From positions 95,585,007-95,649,006 of the forward strand of contig OY992536.1 in assembly GCA_963921195.1 (NCBI GenBank): a stretch of DNA of 64,000 nt, written 5' to 3'. Shown here piece by piece: positions 1 to 10,356 of this stretch. The notes below the pieces were generated by a model. That model saw only the letters and a list, made by a program, of their open reading frames with translations. It ran no database searches and was not told the DNA's origin. Made by a program: the position numbers and the translations under genes. This DNA comes from Pegoplata infirma (lineage: Eukaryota > Arthropoda > Insecta > Diptera > Anthomyiidae). Position 1 is the stretch's first letter, and every line of letters begins with the position of its first letter.

Positions 1-554
1 AAGTATGGGAGGAATTCATTATTATGGTCAACAACAATTGGTCGTATTAACATCGGGAAAAAGGACAAAACCAGGCTAAGGGGAAAATGTTTTCCCTTGA
101 AGAACAAAACTAACCTCTAAAAAAAATGAAATTCTTTTTATCTTTTTTTTTTGTGTTTTGGTTTAATATTTTGAATTCTGTTCTGAGTGAAGTTGAATGA
201 CTAAATTTGGCTTTTAAATCGGAAAATGCAGACTATGTAAAATTTTGCAATGATTTATATCGGTTTCTCATAAGTCTAACCAACAAACTTATCAAAAATT
301 TGTTTGAATAAAAATATTATTTTTTTATCTATTTAAAAAACAGTCCAGTTCTTTTTTGCCCTTTTTTTTAAGCAAATTTACGCGTTTTTACCCGTTTATA
401 AAATTTTTGTGAGCATTTTGCTCTCAAATAGTTAGCATCTCTGAGCTTGGATGATTTGATTCTGTACTCTTAACCACAAGCGTGGCCCCTAAAAAGCATT
501 TGGAAGGTATAGAGTAATATACTCTTATGCCGTTACGAGTTTTTTGAAAAATCT
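1..554. other. AT-rich stretch without a gene
   Basis: I see no open reading frame with coding character, no terminal repeat pair and no RNA-like fold here. It is ordinary AT-rich intergenic sequence up to the first MITE. Confidence 0.5.
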
Positions 555-556
555 AA

Positions 557-1177
557 CACAGAAAAAAATATTCAATGGAAAAAACAATTAAATATTTGCT
601 CTGCTTAAAATTTGACATTTAATTAAATTTTACTTGAATCCATTAACCATTTGCTTAAATCTGAAAAATTCACAAAAAAAATCATAAAAACAAAAAAACT
701 CATCATAGTAGGCTTTGAGTATGCGATGAACGCTGTTGCGTTTTTTGTTTTAGTTTTAGTTAGTCGTCAAATAGAAAAGTACTTTCACGCACACAAGACG
801 AAAATAAACAAAATAATATAAAGCACAAAAAAAAACAATTTTAAACAAAAGACTTGAAAAGACTGACAAAAAACACTTCAACTGTAAAATAATGATTAAC
901 CATTCACTCAGATCAAGCATTGGATTACTCAAAAATAACACAAAATTATTGATTAACCGCTCACTCAAATCAAGCATTGGTTTAATCAAAAATTACAGAA
1001 AAATAACAATTAACAAATTACTCAAATCAAGCATTGGTTTAATCAAGGAACAGTCAATGACTGACCTACAATTTTCGTGCTTGATCCAACAATTTTCCTC
1101 ATTAGATGACTTTTAATTAAAATAATGCTCAACCTGGTGTATTTCGTGCTTGATCTAACAACTCATTTTTATCTGTG
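557..1177. mobile_element. CACAG-ended MITE (family A), copy 1
   Basis: The element starts CACAGAAAAAAATATTC and ends ATTTTTATCTGTG, so the outer bases form an inverted repeat (CACAG/CTGTG). TA follows the right end; AA stands on the left where TA would be expected. The interior holds three tandem copies of a roughly 60-bp unit around the words GATTAACC..TCACTCAAATCAAGCATTGG. Open frames across 756-1116 on both strands only read through these repeats and are not genes. A near-identical copy lies at 2207-2830. TA-flanked short elements of this kind are usually non-autonomous Tc1/mariner-like elements; no transposase is present. Confidence 0.75.
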
Positions 1178-1434
1178 TAATAGAAGCAAACAAGAACTGT
1201 TTATTTATGATCCTCGATCGGTTTTAAGACTATTAAATTTCGAAAGACAACTTGGACTCTGATCTCAACACAATTCATTGTGGGTTGTTAAAGGTCATTA
1301 GATAAGGCAAGATTTTGTATGTAGTTTTACAGGTCTATCCACATTCCCATCTCCGATTTGTATCCTTTATCGTAATAAAACCGTAATTTATCTTTGAAAC
1401 TTTTAAAAACCATTTTAACATATTCAAATTTCAG

Positions 1435-1556
1435 TGTCGCAAGCTATTAAATCAAATATAAGTCTTCGTGGTTATGCCATTAAAGGACGTACGGCATTTA
1501 AAGGCCAATTTCGTTTTCAGCAGTATCGACTAGAGGAACTTGGATTGACGGTCTAA
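1435..1556 (+). CDS. possible short terminal exon, unknown product
   Basis: After a pyrimidine-poor but acceptable acceptor (ttcaaatttcag) there is an open stretch of about 40 codons. It ends in TAA and has more balanced codons than its surroundings; it contains the words SLRGYAIKGRTAFKGQFRF and ends EELGLTV. I do not recognise the protein. No upstream partner exon or donor is identifiable nearby. It could equally be a remnant of a retroelement. This is the only piece in the window that looks at all like host coding sequence. Confidence 0.2.
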
Positions 1557-1614
1557 ATAGATGCTGACAACATTTTTTTTTTTGACAAAATCTCTTTTTT
1601 TTGCCATCATTTGC

Positions 1615-2110
1615 AAGTGTCGTTTGTCATTACCCCGATTCTTACCATGTCTTTTGCAAGTTTATTATGACCCGTGATGAGGTTTACTACCGCGCTTAGC
1701 TGTCTTCTGTCTATTAAAAGAATTTTGTTGTTACCTTGCGATTTTTCGCCCCATAGAATTTTCGTCTCTATGTTTTCATTTGAGATCGCCCATCTATTTA
1801 TCCACTTGTTCTAGTCTTGAAAACAAGGGAGATTGGTGGAAAAAATTCCTCAACAGCTAGCTCATGTCGAAAGCTTACGCCTGCCTTCGCAAACACATCC
1901 GATTTCTCATATCCTATCCAGGATAGGATATCCAGGTACAGTCGTATAATACAGCTCCCTGAGAACTTGTAGTTCAACGTGGCAGCGGCTGAATAACTTG
2001 GTATTGATATTATCCGTAGTTCTTCTAGGCCCTTAAATGATTCAATCTAAGTCTTTTTTTGTAAGCCAACCAAGATCATAAACTCATAATACCTATTATT
2101 ATATATGTCG
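1615..2110 (-). pseudogene. LINE ORF2 remnant: RNase H and C-terminal region
   Basis: The minus strand reads, with stops and frameshifts, as the end of an RNase H-bearing non-LTR retrotransposon ORF2. It has a degenerate VPG.P block near 1920 and the C-terminal words LLIDRRQLSAVVNLITGHN near 1690. That pattern (an L..L.TGH block after RNase H, before a cysteine-rich tail) is typical of I/LOA/R1-type elements. It differs from the main LINE of the window at 53577-61739, so it is a second family. Broken and short. Confidence 0.55.
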
Positions 2111-2206
2111 TAGGGTACTAAAATTGTTAATGATTAGTGCTTTAGTATGTTTAAGAGGCTTAGAAGTCATGCTTTAATGTATTTTGTAAATTACAGTGAT
2201 AATGTA

Positions 2207-2830
2207 CACAGAAAAAAATATTCAATGGAAAAAAACAATTAAATATTTGCTCAGCTTAAAATTTTACGTTCAATTAAATTTTACTTGAATCAATTAACCA
2301 TTTGCTCAAATCTGAAAAATTCACAAAAAAATTCATAAAAACAAAAAAACTCTTCATAGTAGGCTTTGAGTAACAATGCGATGAACGCTGTTGCGTTTTT
2401 TGTTTTAGTTTTCGTTAGTCGTCAAATAGAAAGTACTTGCATGCACACAAGACGAAAAAAAAAACAAAATAATATAAAACACAAAAAAAACAATTTAAAC
2501 AAAAGGCTTAAAAAGACTGACAAAAAACACTACAACTGTAAAATAATGATTAACGATTCACTCAGATCAGGCATTGGATTAATCAAAAATAACACAAAAT
2601 TATTGATTAACCGCTCACTCAAATCAAGCATTGGTTTAATCAAAAATAACAGAAAAATAACAATTAACAAATTACTCAAATCAAGCATTGGTTTAATCAA
2701 GGAACAGTCAATGACTGACCTACATTTTCGTGCTTGATCCAACAATTTTCCTCATTAGATGACTTTTAATTAAAATAATGCTCAACCTGGTGTATTTCGT
2801 GCTTGATCTAACAACTCATTTTTATCTGTG
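2207..2830. mobile_element. CACAG-ended MITE (family A), copy 2
   Basis: The element begins CACAGAAAAAAATATTC, ends TTTTTATCTGTG, and has TA on both sides (2205-2206 and 2831-2832), the duplication expected of Tc1/mariner-like insertion. It is almost the same as the copy at 557-1177, including the three tandem 60-bp units at about 2547-2700. Small indels separate the copies, which suggests fairly recent activity of the family. Confidence 0.8.
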
Positions 2831-3150
2831 TAAGGAGGGGAATATGAAACAACTTCTACACTCATAAAAATATGTTAGTATTCCTTACAAAAAAGTCTGT
2901 TACCATTACTAAAAAAGTTTTCAATTTGTGCCCGATAACTTTTTCAGTTACCATTACAAACTTTGGTTTTCAAATTTTAGTAAACTTAAAATAACTGGTA
3001 AAAATTAGTAATACAGAATTTTTCTGTACAATTTTTGTAAAATGAATTTTAAAACCCATTTGTAAATATTATTAACTTTTTTTGTAAAAAAAATGTAAAT
3101 TGTGTATTTATAATTTTTGGTATTTTTGTACAATATGTAAACTGCGTATT

Positions 3151-3866
3151 GCGCTTGTTGCCGCCAATTACTATTCTAATGAAACTCAATTTTTGATCTA
3201 AAATATGTAAGAGAAAATATTAAACACAATTTTTTTAATAGAAATTATACGTACCACATCACATTAATGCGTTGAAAATTGTGTTGTTGAGATCTTGAAT
3301 ATATGTATTTATTTGTATATGATGTTCTAGAATAAAAAATATCAACATAATTTTTTAAATGGAACACATAAATATACAATTGTTACCTGTTTCAGCATTT
3401 CCTATTTTGTTTTACGAGGGTTTTATTTGTTATCCTAAAAAAGGAGTTAATTTTAAATAAAAAATACTTTAGAATTTGGTTACCTGCTACGTAGTACTTT
3501 GTGTTGTAATATTTGTAAATTTTTCTTCATTTCGTCCGTTGCGCTTGTTGTCGCCAAGTACTATTCCAATGAAACTCAATTGTTGTTAGAAATAACATTA
3601 ATGCTTTGAAAATTGTGTTGTTTACATTTTGAATATGTGTTGGTATTTGTGCATGATGTTCTAGAATTAAAAAATATCAATATAATTTTTTAAATGAAAC
3701 ACATAAATATACAATTGCTACCTGTTTTCAGCATTTCCTATTATGTTTTACGTGGGTTTTATTATCCAAACAAAACGAGTTAATTTGAAATAAAAAACAC
3801 TTTAAAATTTGGTTACCTCCTTGTGTTGTAATATTTGTTTGTTATTAATTTTTTTGTTCATTTCGT
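3151..3866. repeat. tandem duplication, units of about 390 and 330 bp
   Basis: Two consecutive units begin GCGCTTGTTG.CGCCAA at about 3151 and 3540. They share long blocks such as TGATGTTCTAGAAT and CACATAAATATACAATTG, and both end near CATTTCGTCCGT. The second unit is shorter. There is no coding content. Confidence 0.7.
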
Positions 3867-4055
3867 CCGTGTCGCGACGTTCAACTTTCGAGTAATATTT
3901 TGTGACTAAAATATTTTGTGACTAAAGAAAATAAAGAAAGAAATAAAGGAAATTACACAAAGAGTCTCTTCACAATACAACAGCAAGCGGCAGACAGAAA
4001 AATATCCTCATTATTTTTTTTGCTGTTGTCTGTATAAAAAATGTTTCTGTCTGCT

Positions 4056-4553
4056 CACTGTTGCCAAGTTGGAGGTTTTCCCGCTAAATCTAGCGCTTTT
4101 TGTTTGGATTTAGCGGGGGAAAATTGGTTTTAGCGGGAACGGTGCTTTAGCGGGAAAATCTAGCGCTTTTTATTTGGATTTAGTGGGACAAATTTAGAGG
4201 TTTTTTCAAATTTTTCTTTTTTTTTCAATCGAAAACGCCAAGTTTGTCGAATTTTAGCGCTTTTTTTTGTAATTTAGCGGGAGAATTTTGTATTTTCCCG
4301 CTTAAATTTTTTCGACCGTTTCTTGCGCGTTTTTAATGAAAAGTAAATTTTCGTAGAAAAAATAATTTGGAGGTTTTTTTTTAAATTTTTCTTTTTTGTC
4401 AATCAAAAATGCCAAGTTTTTCGGTTTTCAGCGCTTTTTTTGTAATTTAGCGGAAAAATTTTAAATTTTCCCCGCTAAATAAATTTTTGGCGGTTTCTAG
4501 CGCTTTTTTCGTGAAATTTAGAGGTTTTTGGTTAAAAATAGTTGGCAACAGTG
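4056..4553. mobile_element. hAT MITE with 8-bp target duplication TGTCTGCT
   Basis: The ends are CACTGTTGCCAA and its exact reverse complement TTGGCAACAGTG, flanked by TGTCTGCT at 4048-4055 and 4554-4561. An 8-bp duplication with CA..TG ends is diagnostic of the hAT superfamily. The interior is non-coding and repeats the words TAGCG and GAGGTTTTT. The insertion split one arm of an older inverted repeat: 3964-4004 (GAGTCTCTTCACAATACAAC..) pairs with the sequence around 4044-4596. Confidence 0.88.
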
Positions 4554-4611
4554 TGTCTGCTGCTGTATTGTGATTCACAATTTATGAAGAGACACAAAAT
4601 TGTCACTACTA

Positions 4612-5373
4612 CACAGAAAAAAATAAAAAAAATATTTAATTAAAAAATTCGTAGATTTAATTAAAAAATTAATTAAATCCGGACCAATCACTAAAATACG
4701 CAAATAAATTAAAAATATTTGTATGTCGTTAATTAAAAATAAATGGATATTTATTTAATTAAAAACTTAATACTATAAATTAAAAAATTTAATTAAAATT
4801 TAAAAAAAAAAATAATTAAAATTTTAATTGTATAAATTAAAAATATTATATTAAAAAAAAATAATTTGTTAAAACATTCTTTTTGAATAAAATAGTTAAA
4901 AAAAAAAATATTTCTTCAAACTTTACCAAATTTATTTATGCCGTAAAGACATAGTCAGTGAGATGATTTTATAAAGTTGATTATAAACCTTTCATATACA
5001 TGCACATAAAACTATAAACAAAATGAGAATTCAAAAACCTATGTGAAAAATAAAAAACACTTTCAACAAACTTTTTATACTGATGTATTTTTTTTGTATG
5101 TAAAACAATGCAAGAGAAAATCACACACTCGCACACACACGGAAAACAAAAAAAAAAAAAAAATAAGTAAAGCTAGAAATTTAATTAAACATTTAATTAT
5201 ATAAATTAAATACTTAATTAATATTAAATTTGAAAACAATTAAAATATTAATTAAAATAAAGTTAAAAATTTAATTAAACAATTAATTATATTAATTAAA
5301 AGTTTAATTAATATTAAATTAAAAAACAATTAAAATTTTAATTAAAATAAAATATACGATATTATTTTCTGTG
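4612..5373. mobile_element. CACAG-ended MITE, TTAATTAA-rich variant
   Basis: The ends CACAGAAAAAAATAA and TATTATTTTCTGTG are flanked by TA at 4610-4611 and 5374-5375. The interior is built of TTAATTAA-like words, and the right half has a roughly 100-bp unit repeated twice (about 5165-5265 and 5268-5360). The right half recurs at 51745-52164. It shares its end motif with family A but has a different body. Confidence 0.75.
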
Positions 5374-6329
5374 TACTCTCAGTAATAAAAAAAAATCAAC
5401 CCTTCAATAAAGACACACGAGAACATAAAAAATATTCATAGGAAGCATAAGGAAAAAAGTAACGCCAGTTGAGAACAAAGAAAAAATAATTTATTCTATT
5501 ATGTTGTTTTTGCATATCTTCTTTTCACTATATTTCCTTCCTTTTTTATTATGTGCTTCTTTAATTGGAAAAAACAAATGCAAATAAGTGTGATTCAATA
5601 TTAAAAGTAATAAACATATGTATTAATATTCATCAAAGCGTTGGTCCACTGTTTTAACATAAAAAAAAAAAAAAAATAATAATATATATATTTTTTAATG
5701 CTCTTTTTAATTTCCAAATATTTTAATAAAATTTCAATTTTTTAATAAAGTGTATTTTTTTTCTAGAAAAAAACAAAATTTACTAAATAATTATCAAAAG
5801 TTAGTACGATAATTTTTAAAAAATCAACTGAAAAAATTATTAAAAAATCTGTAAAAAATCAATAGTTTGTAACGCGAGTTTACAAAAAAGAATTACTAAA
5901 AAATAATTTTTTAGTAAGAATTAGTAAAAAACCTGTAAAGTTGGGTTACAAACCATTTTACAAACTTTTTTACTGACGTATTTTTTTGAGTGTAGCTGCT
6001 GCAGATTGCTGCAATTTCGTAATGAAGCTATTAACTAAAATAGTCAATGATTATACATACATTATTCTAAGTGTGATCAAGTTATTTAAAGGCACTCGTT
6101 CATATGAAAATATTTTCTAAAAAAATAAACTAGAAATGTATTTAATGGAATTTTAAGTTAATAACCTAAATTAATATGATGCACTGGTTCTAATTAAAAA
6201 TTTGACCTGGTTTGCAATTGGCAGGATATAATATAATAAAATGAAGCTGGTTTTTTGTTAAAAATTTTGGTTAAGTAACTGTTTTATAAAATGTATTACT
6301 TGAACAGCACTTAGAATGTTTATCATCAG

Positions 6330-7031
6330 CAGGGACAGGACCTTCATGCACTAATAAAACTATGTTTTAGCCGCCTAAAATATGCATTTAAAAATCCTTA
6401 AAATATGCACTTAAAAGTATAATTTATGCACTAAAAATTAAAAAAAAAAACGCATTTTTACTTTTATGAACGAAAATCTCCACATTATCTAAAAATTTAA
6501 TTTTGTTTTTTTATTTTTTTTTTAATATTTTTTTTCTTTTTTTGTTTATTAATAAAAAAAAAATCATTTTGGTCAGACAAGAATTTCGGTTTCAAAATTG
6601 ACTCAAAAAAAATGCACTAAAGAATCGATGCCATTTTAAAGCTAAAGGCCGGGTTAGCCATAAAACGTAACCGTAGCGTAGACTCTATACAATATTCAGT
6701 AAGCAAAAATAGTACAGAACATTTTTATTTATGTTTTGTTTTTTTCCAACGCATGGTATTTTATGTCACGCTAAAATGTAGAGAGAACCTGTTGAAAATA
6801 GGTTCTCTCTACGTTTTAGCGTGACATAAAATACCATGCGTTGGAAAAAAACAAAACATAAATAAAAATGTTCTGTACTATTTTTGCTTACTGAATATTG
6901 TATAGAGTCTACGCTACGGTTACGTTTTATGGCTAACCCAGCCTTAATTCCTTGATTCGGAAATATATTTGGTTTATGCTGTTCTAAGGCTATCGGGGAA
7001 AATATGCATTTGCATGAAAGTCCTCTCCATG
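6330..7031. mobile_element. hAT MITE with 8-bp duplication ATCATCAG
   Basis: The element is flanked by ATCATCAG at 6322-6329 and 7032-7039. The left end CAGGGACAGGACCTTCATGC pairs with the right end, which ends in GGACTTTCATGC when read in reverse complement. The interior has repeated AAAATATGCA words. The element at 44553-45483 is the same family: it shares the words ATCGATGCCATTTTA and CTTGATTCGGA. A Harbinger-like hairpin (6646-6944) is nested inside. There is no transposase. Confidence 0.88.
6646..6944. mobile_element. palindromic PIF/Harbinger-like MITE, TAA duplication
   Basis: This is an almost perfect palindrome of 299 bp with arms of about 143 bp and a short loop near 6793-6805. The ends AGGCCGGGTTAGCCATAAAA and its complement are flanked by TAA at 6643-6645 and 6945-6947. 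A 3-bp TWA duplication with GG-rich ends fits PIF/Harbinger. The near-identity of the arms means a transcript would fold into a long double-stranded hairpin. Confidence 0.75.
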
Positions 7032-7055
7032 ATCATCAGCAATAAAACGTTTAAA

Positions 7056-7418
7056 CACTCAAAATAATACATTAGTAGATTCACTATTTTTTTTTGCTAA
7101 TGCTAGTAAGCATCACGTATCTCAAAAACTAAGCAATATATAGCGAAACGGACAAAAACTTTGGATCTAAAACTATGACGATTTTTAAGGAACCCAACTA
7201 AGTCTAGGCCCATCGGGATCTGAACCTATCGGATCCGAAGCCAATTGGGTCCTCAAATCTGTATGAACTTAGTCGAAATATAAAAATTTCAGTTAACTAA
7301 TTTTTGGCAAAACATTTTTGCTAACTTTACCAAAAAAATTGTGGGTTCGAAATCAGAAAATTTTCTTGTAGGTTTACAAGCTTTTTTTGCTAACATTACA
7401 GTTTTTTGTTTTTGAGTG
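7056..7418. mobile_element. CACTCA-ended MITE (family C), internally deleted copy
   Basis: It starts CACTCAAAATAATACATTAG, ends TTTTTGAGTG and is followed by TA. Compared with 7721-8433 the first half is deleted: the sequence jumps from GCTAATGCTAG straight to the core CACGTATCTCAAAAACTAAG. The shared core then continues (GCGAAACGGACA.., TCTAGGCCCATCGGG). Confidence 0.75.
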
Positions 7419-7420
7419 TA

Positions 7421-7720
7421 TTGAAGTCAAATAGCGCCCAACGTGGGGCTCGTCCAACTCCCGGTTACATAAATCAAGGAACTTTTATTTTATTCGAAAC
7501 ACTTTTCATCTGATATAACTTTGCAAAATTCTTTAACGAATGGCGCCCAACGTGGGGATAGTCTCTTCCTACCGTAACACCAGGCGCGGAACCTGTTTGG
7601 GGGGTTAATTGTTTTTTTTTTTACTAAAAAAAATGTTTCTTAAAACGAAATTCAGGACTGATTTGTTTCATTAATTTGGATTTTTAAGGGTTGACCTCTT
7701 GTATAGTACAATTAATTCTA
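7421..7720 (+). repeat. two tRNA-Lys primer-binding-site-like repeats
   Basis: At 7432 (TAGCGCCCAACGTGGGG) and 7541 (TGGCGCCCAACGTGGGG) the sequence matches the classical retroviral and Gypsy-type primer binding site complementary to the 3' end of tRNA-Lys. Both are followed by CGTC/GTCTC-type words, as in the larger array at 10357-11370. No long terminal repeat or gag/pol frame is present. Confidence 0.6.
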
Positions 7721-8433
7721 CACTCAAAAAAATACGTTAGTAGATTTACTATTTTTTTTTGCTAATGCTAGTTAGCTAACTTTTAGCAAACTTTTAGTTG
7801 AGATTAGCATGTTAGCAAAAAATTCTTGTAAACTTTATTTAGCACATTAGCAATTTAAACAAACTTTGAACTAATTTCTTTTGCTAAGATTTGAAATTGA
7901 GTTGACAACATTTTTGCAAGATTTTTTGGATCCAAAAAAGTTAGCATTCCCGAAAATTTTAAAATGCTCATATCTCGGTAAATATTGCCGACACAACGAA
8001 AAGTCCAAAAGCATTTTTGTAGCTCTCAACACGTAGAACAAGACCGCAAAATAATCAAAAGCTCTCCAAGTAATATTTTTGAAGTTATCGAGTTTTGTAA
8101 TTCTCAAAACCCCGGTGGTCCCCTAAAATTACGTATCTCAAAAACTAAGCAAGGTAGAGCGAAACGGACACAAATTTTGGATCAAAAACAATCACGATTT
8201 TTAAGGAACCTGACTAGGTCTAGGCCCATCGGGGTCTGGACCTATCGGGTCCGAACCCAATGGGGTCCTCAAATGTGTCTGAACTAAGTTGAAAAAAAAA
8301 ATTCAGTTAACTGATTTTTGGCAAAACATTTTTGCTAACTTTACCAAAAATATTGTGGGTTCAAAATCAGCAAATTTTCTTGTAGGTTTACAAGCTTTTT
8401 TTTGCTAACATTACAGTTTTTTTTTTTTGAGTG
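7721..8433. mobile_element. CACTCA-ended TA MITE (family C), complete copy
   Basis: The ends CACTCAAAAAAATACGTTAG and TTTTTTTGAGTG are flanked by TA (7719-7720 and 8434-8435). The left third repeats GCTAA/GTTAGC words. The middle carries the family core with CTCATATCTCGGTAAATATT, CTCAAAAACTAAGCAAGGTA and CCCATCGGGGTCTGGACC. Other copies are at 33979-34844 (reverse), 7056-7418 and 62407-62863. Open frames at 7985-8287 and 7871-8107 read through the repeat and recur in the other copies, so they are not host genes. Confidence 0.82.
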
Positions 8434-8435
8434 TA

Positions 8436-8890
8436 TAGAAACATTTCCAAATATTAAATATTTATTACCATAGAATGGATTCCTTAGAAAAATTTCAGAA
8501 ATTAAAAAAAAATTACTATAAAAATAGTCTCAGGTTCTAAAGCATTTTTCTGATAGTAAAAGTCCCAGATTCGTAAATAATTTTCCAAATAAAAATATCA
8601 GATTTAAGACATATTTCATGCAGAAAGTTTTCGGATACATTGGCTTAGAGAAAAATTTTAAGGTTTTGTGACATTTTTCTAATAGAAAAATTCAGAGGAT
8701 CTGAGGTTGGATTTTGCCCATAGAAAAGCTTTTAGTATTTGTAAATTTCTCGCTATAAAAAAATTTTCAGATTCTGAACCATTTTCCCTCCGAAAAATTT
8801 AGAAAAAATTATCGTATAGAAAAATTTTTAAATTTAGAAAGAAGTTCTGAGTTTTTTCCTGTTGAAAAACTTGCATAATCTAAAAACTTT
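8436..8890. repeat. degenerate 'CTCAGATTCTGA' minisatellite block
   Basis: Loosely repeated units of about 35-45 bp combine TTTTCC/TATAGAAAAA with CAGATTCTGA or close variants. The same degenerate repeat type appears at 9812-10345, 42520-43690, 61755-62275 and 63640-63785. Non-coding. Confidence 0.55.
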
Positions 8891-9124
8891 TATATTTTAG
8901 TGTTTTAATCGGCGTTTGCCATTTCTGTTTGTTGTTAAGGGTTTGTGATTGAAAAAGAAAACATTGTATTTCTAAAGATTATTTTTAATGTGGATTTATT
9001 CCAGACCATGGTTCTTTAGCCACCTCTACGTCTTCAGTGGAGAAAATTACATTGGATTTGAATTGTTTGATTTTTGTAAGACTGTTTTTCTATATGTTTT
9101 TTCATCAACAGACTTGACTCTGAT

Positions 9125-9206
9125 TGGAATCGAACCCACGTTCATGAAATTTTCCATCAGTTTGCAAAGCTAGCACTTAACCATCTGGGCTACCTCTCTG
9201 CTTGAC
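9125..9206 (-). other. degenerate tRNA-like sequence
   Basis: The minus strand reads GGTAGCCCAGATGGTTAAGT (A-box-like), then a short variable part with TTTGCAAACTG, then GTGGGTTCGATTCC (B-box-like, T-arm). The spacing is close to that of a tRNA, but the acceptor and D stems do not pair cleanly. I take it as a tRNA-derived remnant, perhaps of a SINE, inside a repeat rather than as a working tRNA gene. Compare 37925-37985, 55812-55880 and 58205-58290. Confidence 0.45.
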
Positions 9207-9413
9207 AAACTAACAGCAGAAGTTGATTCGTATTTCATTACAGATGTTTTGTGTGTGACGTCAACAGAAGATTTTTATTTTACCCAAACAATATTACGAT
9301 CCTTAAAAACTTTTTTGTGTGAAAATTACTCGGATTCTGAGATATTTATTTTACAGAAAAGTCTGAGATTCTGAAACCTTCCCCCCCCCCCTACAACAGT
9401 ACATTTTTGTATA

Positions 9414-9809
9414 CACTAAGAAAATTATGTCATTAACTGTTTGTAGGTTATTTTAAAAAGTAATCAGTAAAGTCATTTTAAAAGAAAAATCACTTATTTT
9501 ATAAAGGATTTCATTTTTTTACTGTTTCTGTAGTTTAAAAAAAATAATTTACTGTATTAAAAGCGAATTTTCTGTTACATTTAATTTCGGCAGTAAAAAA
9601 TTTCTTCTATAGTTTTACTGTTTTTCAATACAAAATAACTGAATATGCATTAGTTTTTTAATGTTTTGGTTAGTCATTAAATTAAAATTTAAAATTGACT
9701 GTAATATGTTTTTATTTTAAATGAAAAAATAGTGGAATGGTTTTTAAATAAAATTTCATTTGTTTTAAGTGAATATTCACTGGAATTTACCTACATAATT
9801 CTTTGAGTG
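9414..9809. mobile_element. CACT-ended TA MITE (family D)
   Basis: The left end CACTAAGAAAATTATGTCAT and right end TACATAATTCTTTGAGTG are inverted relative to each other and flanked by TA (9412-9413 and 9810-9811). The body is AT-rich with repeated TTACTG/CAGTAA words. The ends resemble those of 28675-29285 (CACTCAGAAAATTATG). Confidence 0.75.
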
Positions 9810-9811
9810 TA

Positions 9812-10345
9812 GAGATATATCTATTCTGAAACACTTTTCTATACAGATCTACCTGAGATTAGCAAAATTTCCAACCTTAATGCTTTTTAAAATTTTTGAG
9901 GCAATTTCGTAGATTCTAAGATATATTTCCTAAAGTAAAAGTATTATTTTCAGAAACATTTTTTCGTTAGACAAATTCTAAGATTCTGAAACCTTTTTTA
10001 ATACATTTCCTATAGAAATACATTTAGATTCTGAAAAATTTTCCTATAGAAACAATCTCAGTTTCTAAGACATTTTTCCTAAAGAAAAAGTATAAGATTT
10101 TGAGATATTTTTTCTATAGAAAAAGTTTTAGAATCCGACACACTTTCATAACGTAAAAGTCTCAGATCCTGAAACATTTTTTCCTATAGGAAAAGTATCT
10201 TATGTTAAGACATTTTTCATATAAAAAAATTCTAAGATTCTGAAGAATTTTCAATTCTTAAATTTTTCCTAAAAAGCTTTCCTGGGTAACACGAATCTAT
10301 TAATCTCAAATTTTTCCCAAAGTCGTTTTTTCTAAAATAACTCTT
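9812..10345. repeat. degenerate 'CTCAGATTCTGA' minisatellite block
   Basis: Imperfect repeats of the words TTTCCTATAGAAA and AGATTCTGA(A/G)ACATTTT are spaced about 40 bp apart. The block continues the one at 8436-8890 on the other side of inserted elements and leads into the PBS-like array. Confidence 0.55.
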
Positions 10346-10356
10346 CAATATTATTC

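Larger units (their letters stand above)
2859..5992. mobile_element. CACTCA-ended TA MITE (family B) enlarged by nested insertions
   Basis: The left end (CACTCATAAAAATATGTTAG) and right end (CTGACGTATTTTTTTGAGTG) are flanked by TA at 2857-2858 and 5993-5994. About 215 bp inside the left end and 290 bp inside the right end match, in reverse complement, the compact 693-bp copy at 19086-19778. The roughly 2.5 kb between them is therefore later material: a tandem duplication (3121-3866), a hAT MITE (4056-4553) and a CACAG MITE (4612-5373). No protein is encoded. Confidence 0.7.

Noticed and set aside
892..1116. Small protein of 74 residues (and its 123-residue counterpart at 2366-2737)
   Set aside because: They read through three tandem repeats of a MITE that is present twice. 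Low complexity and without any family signature.
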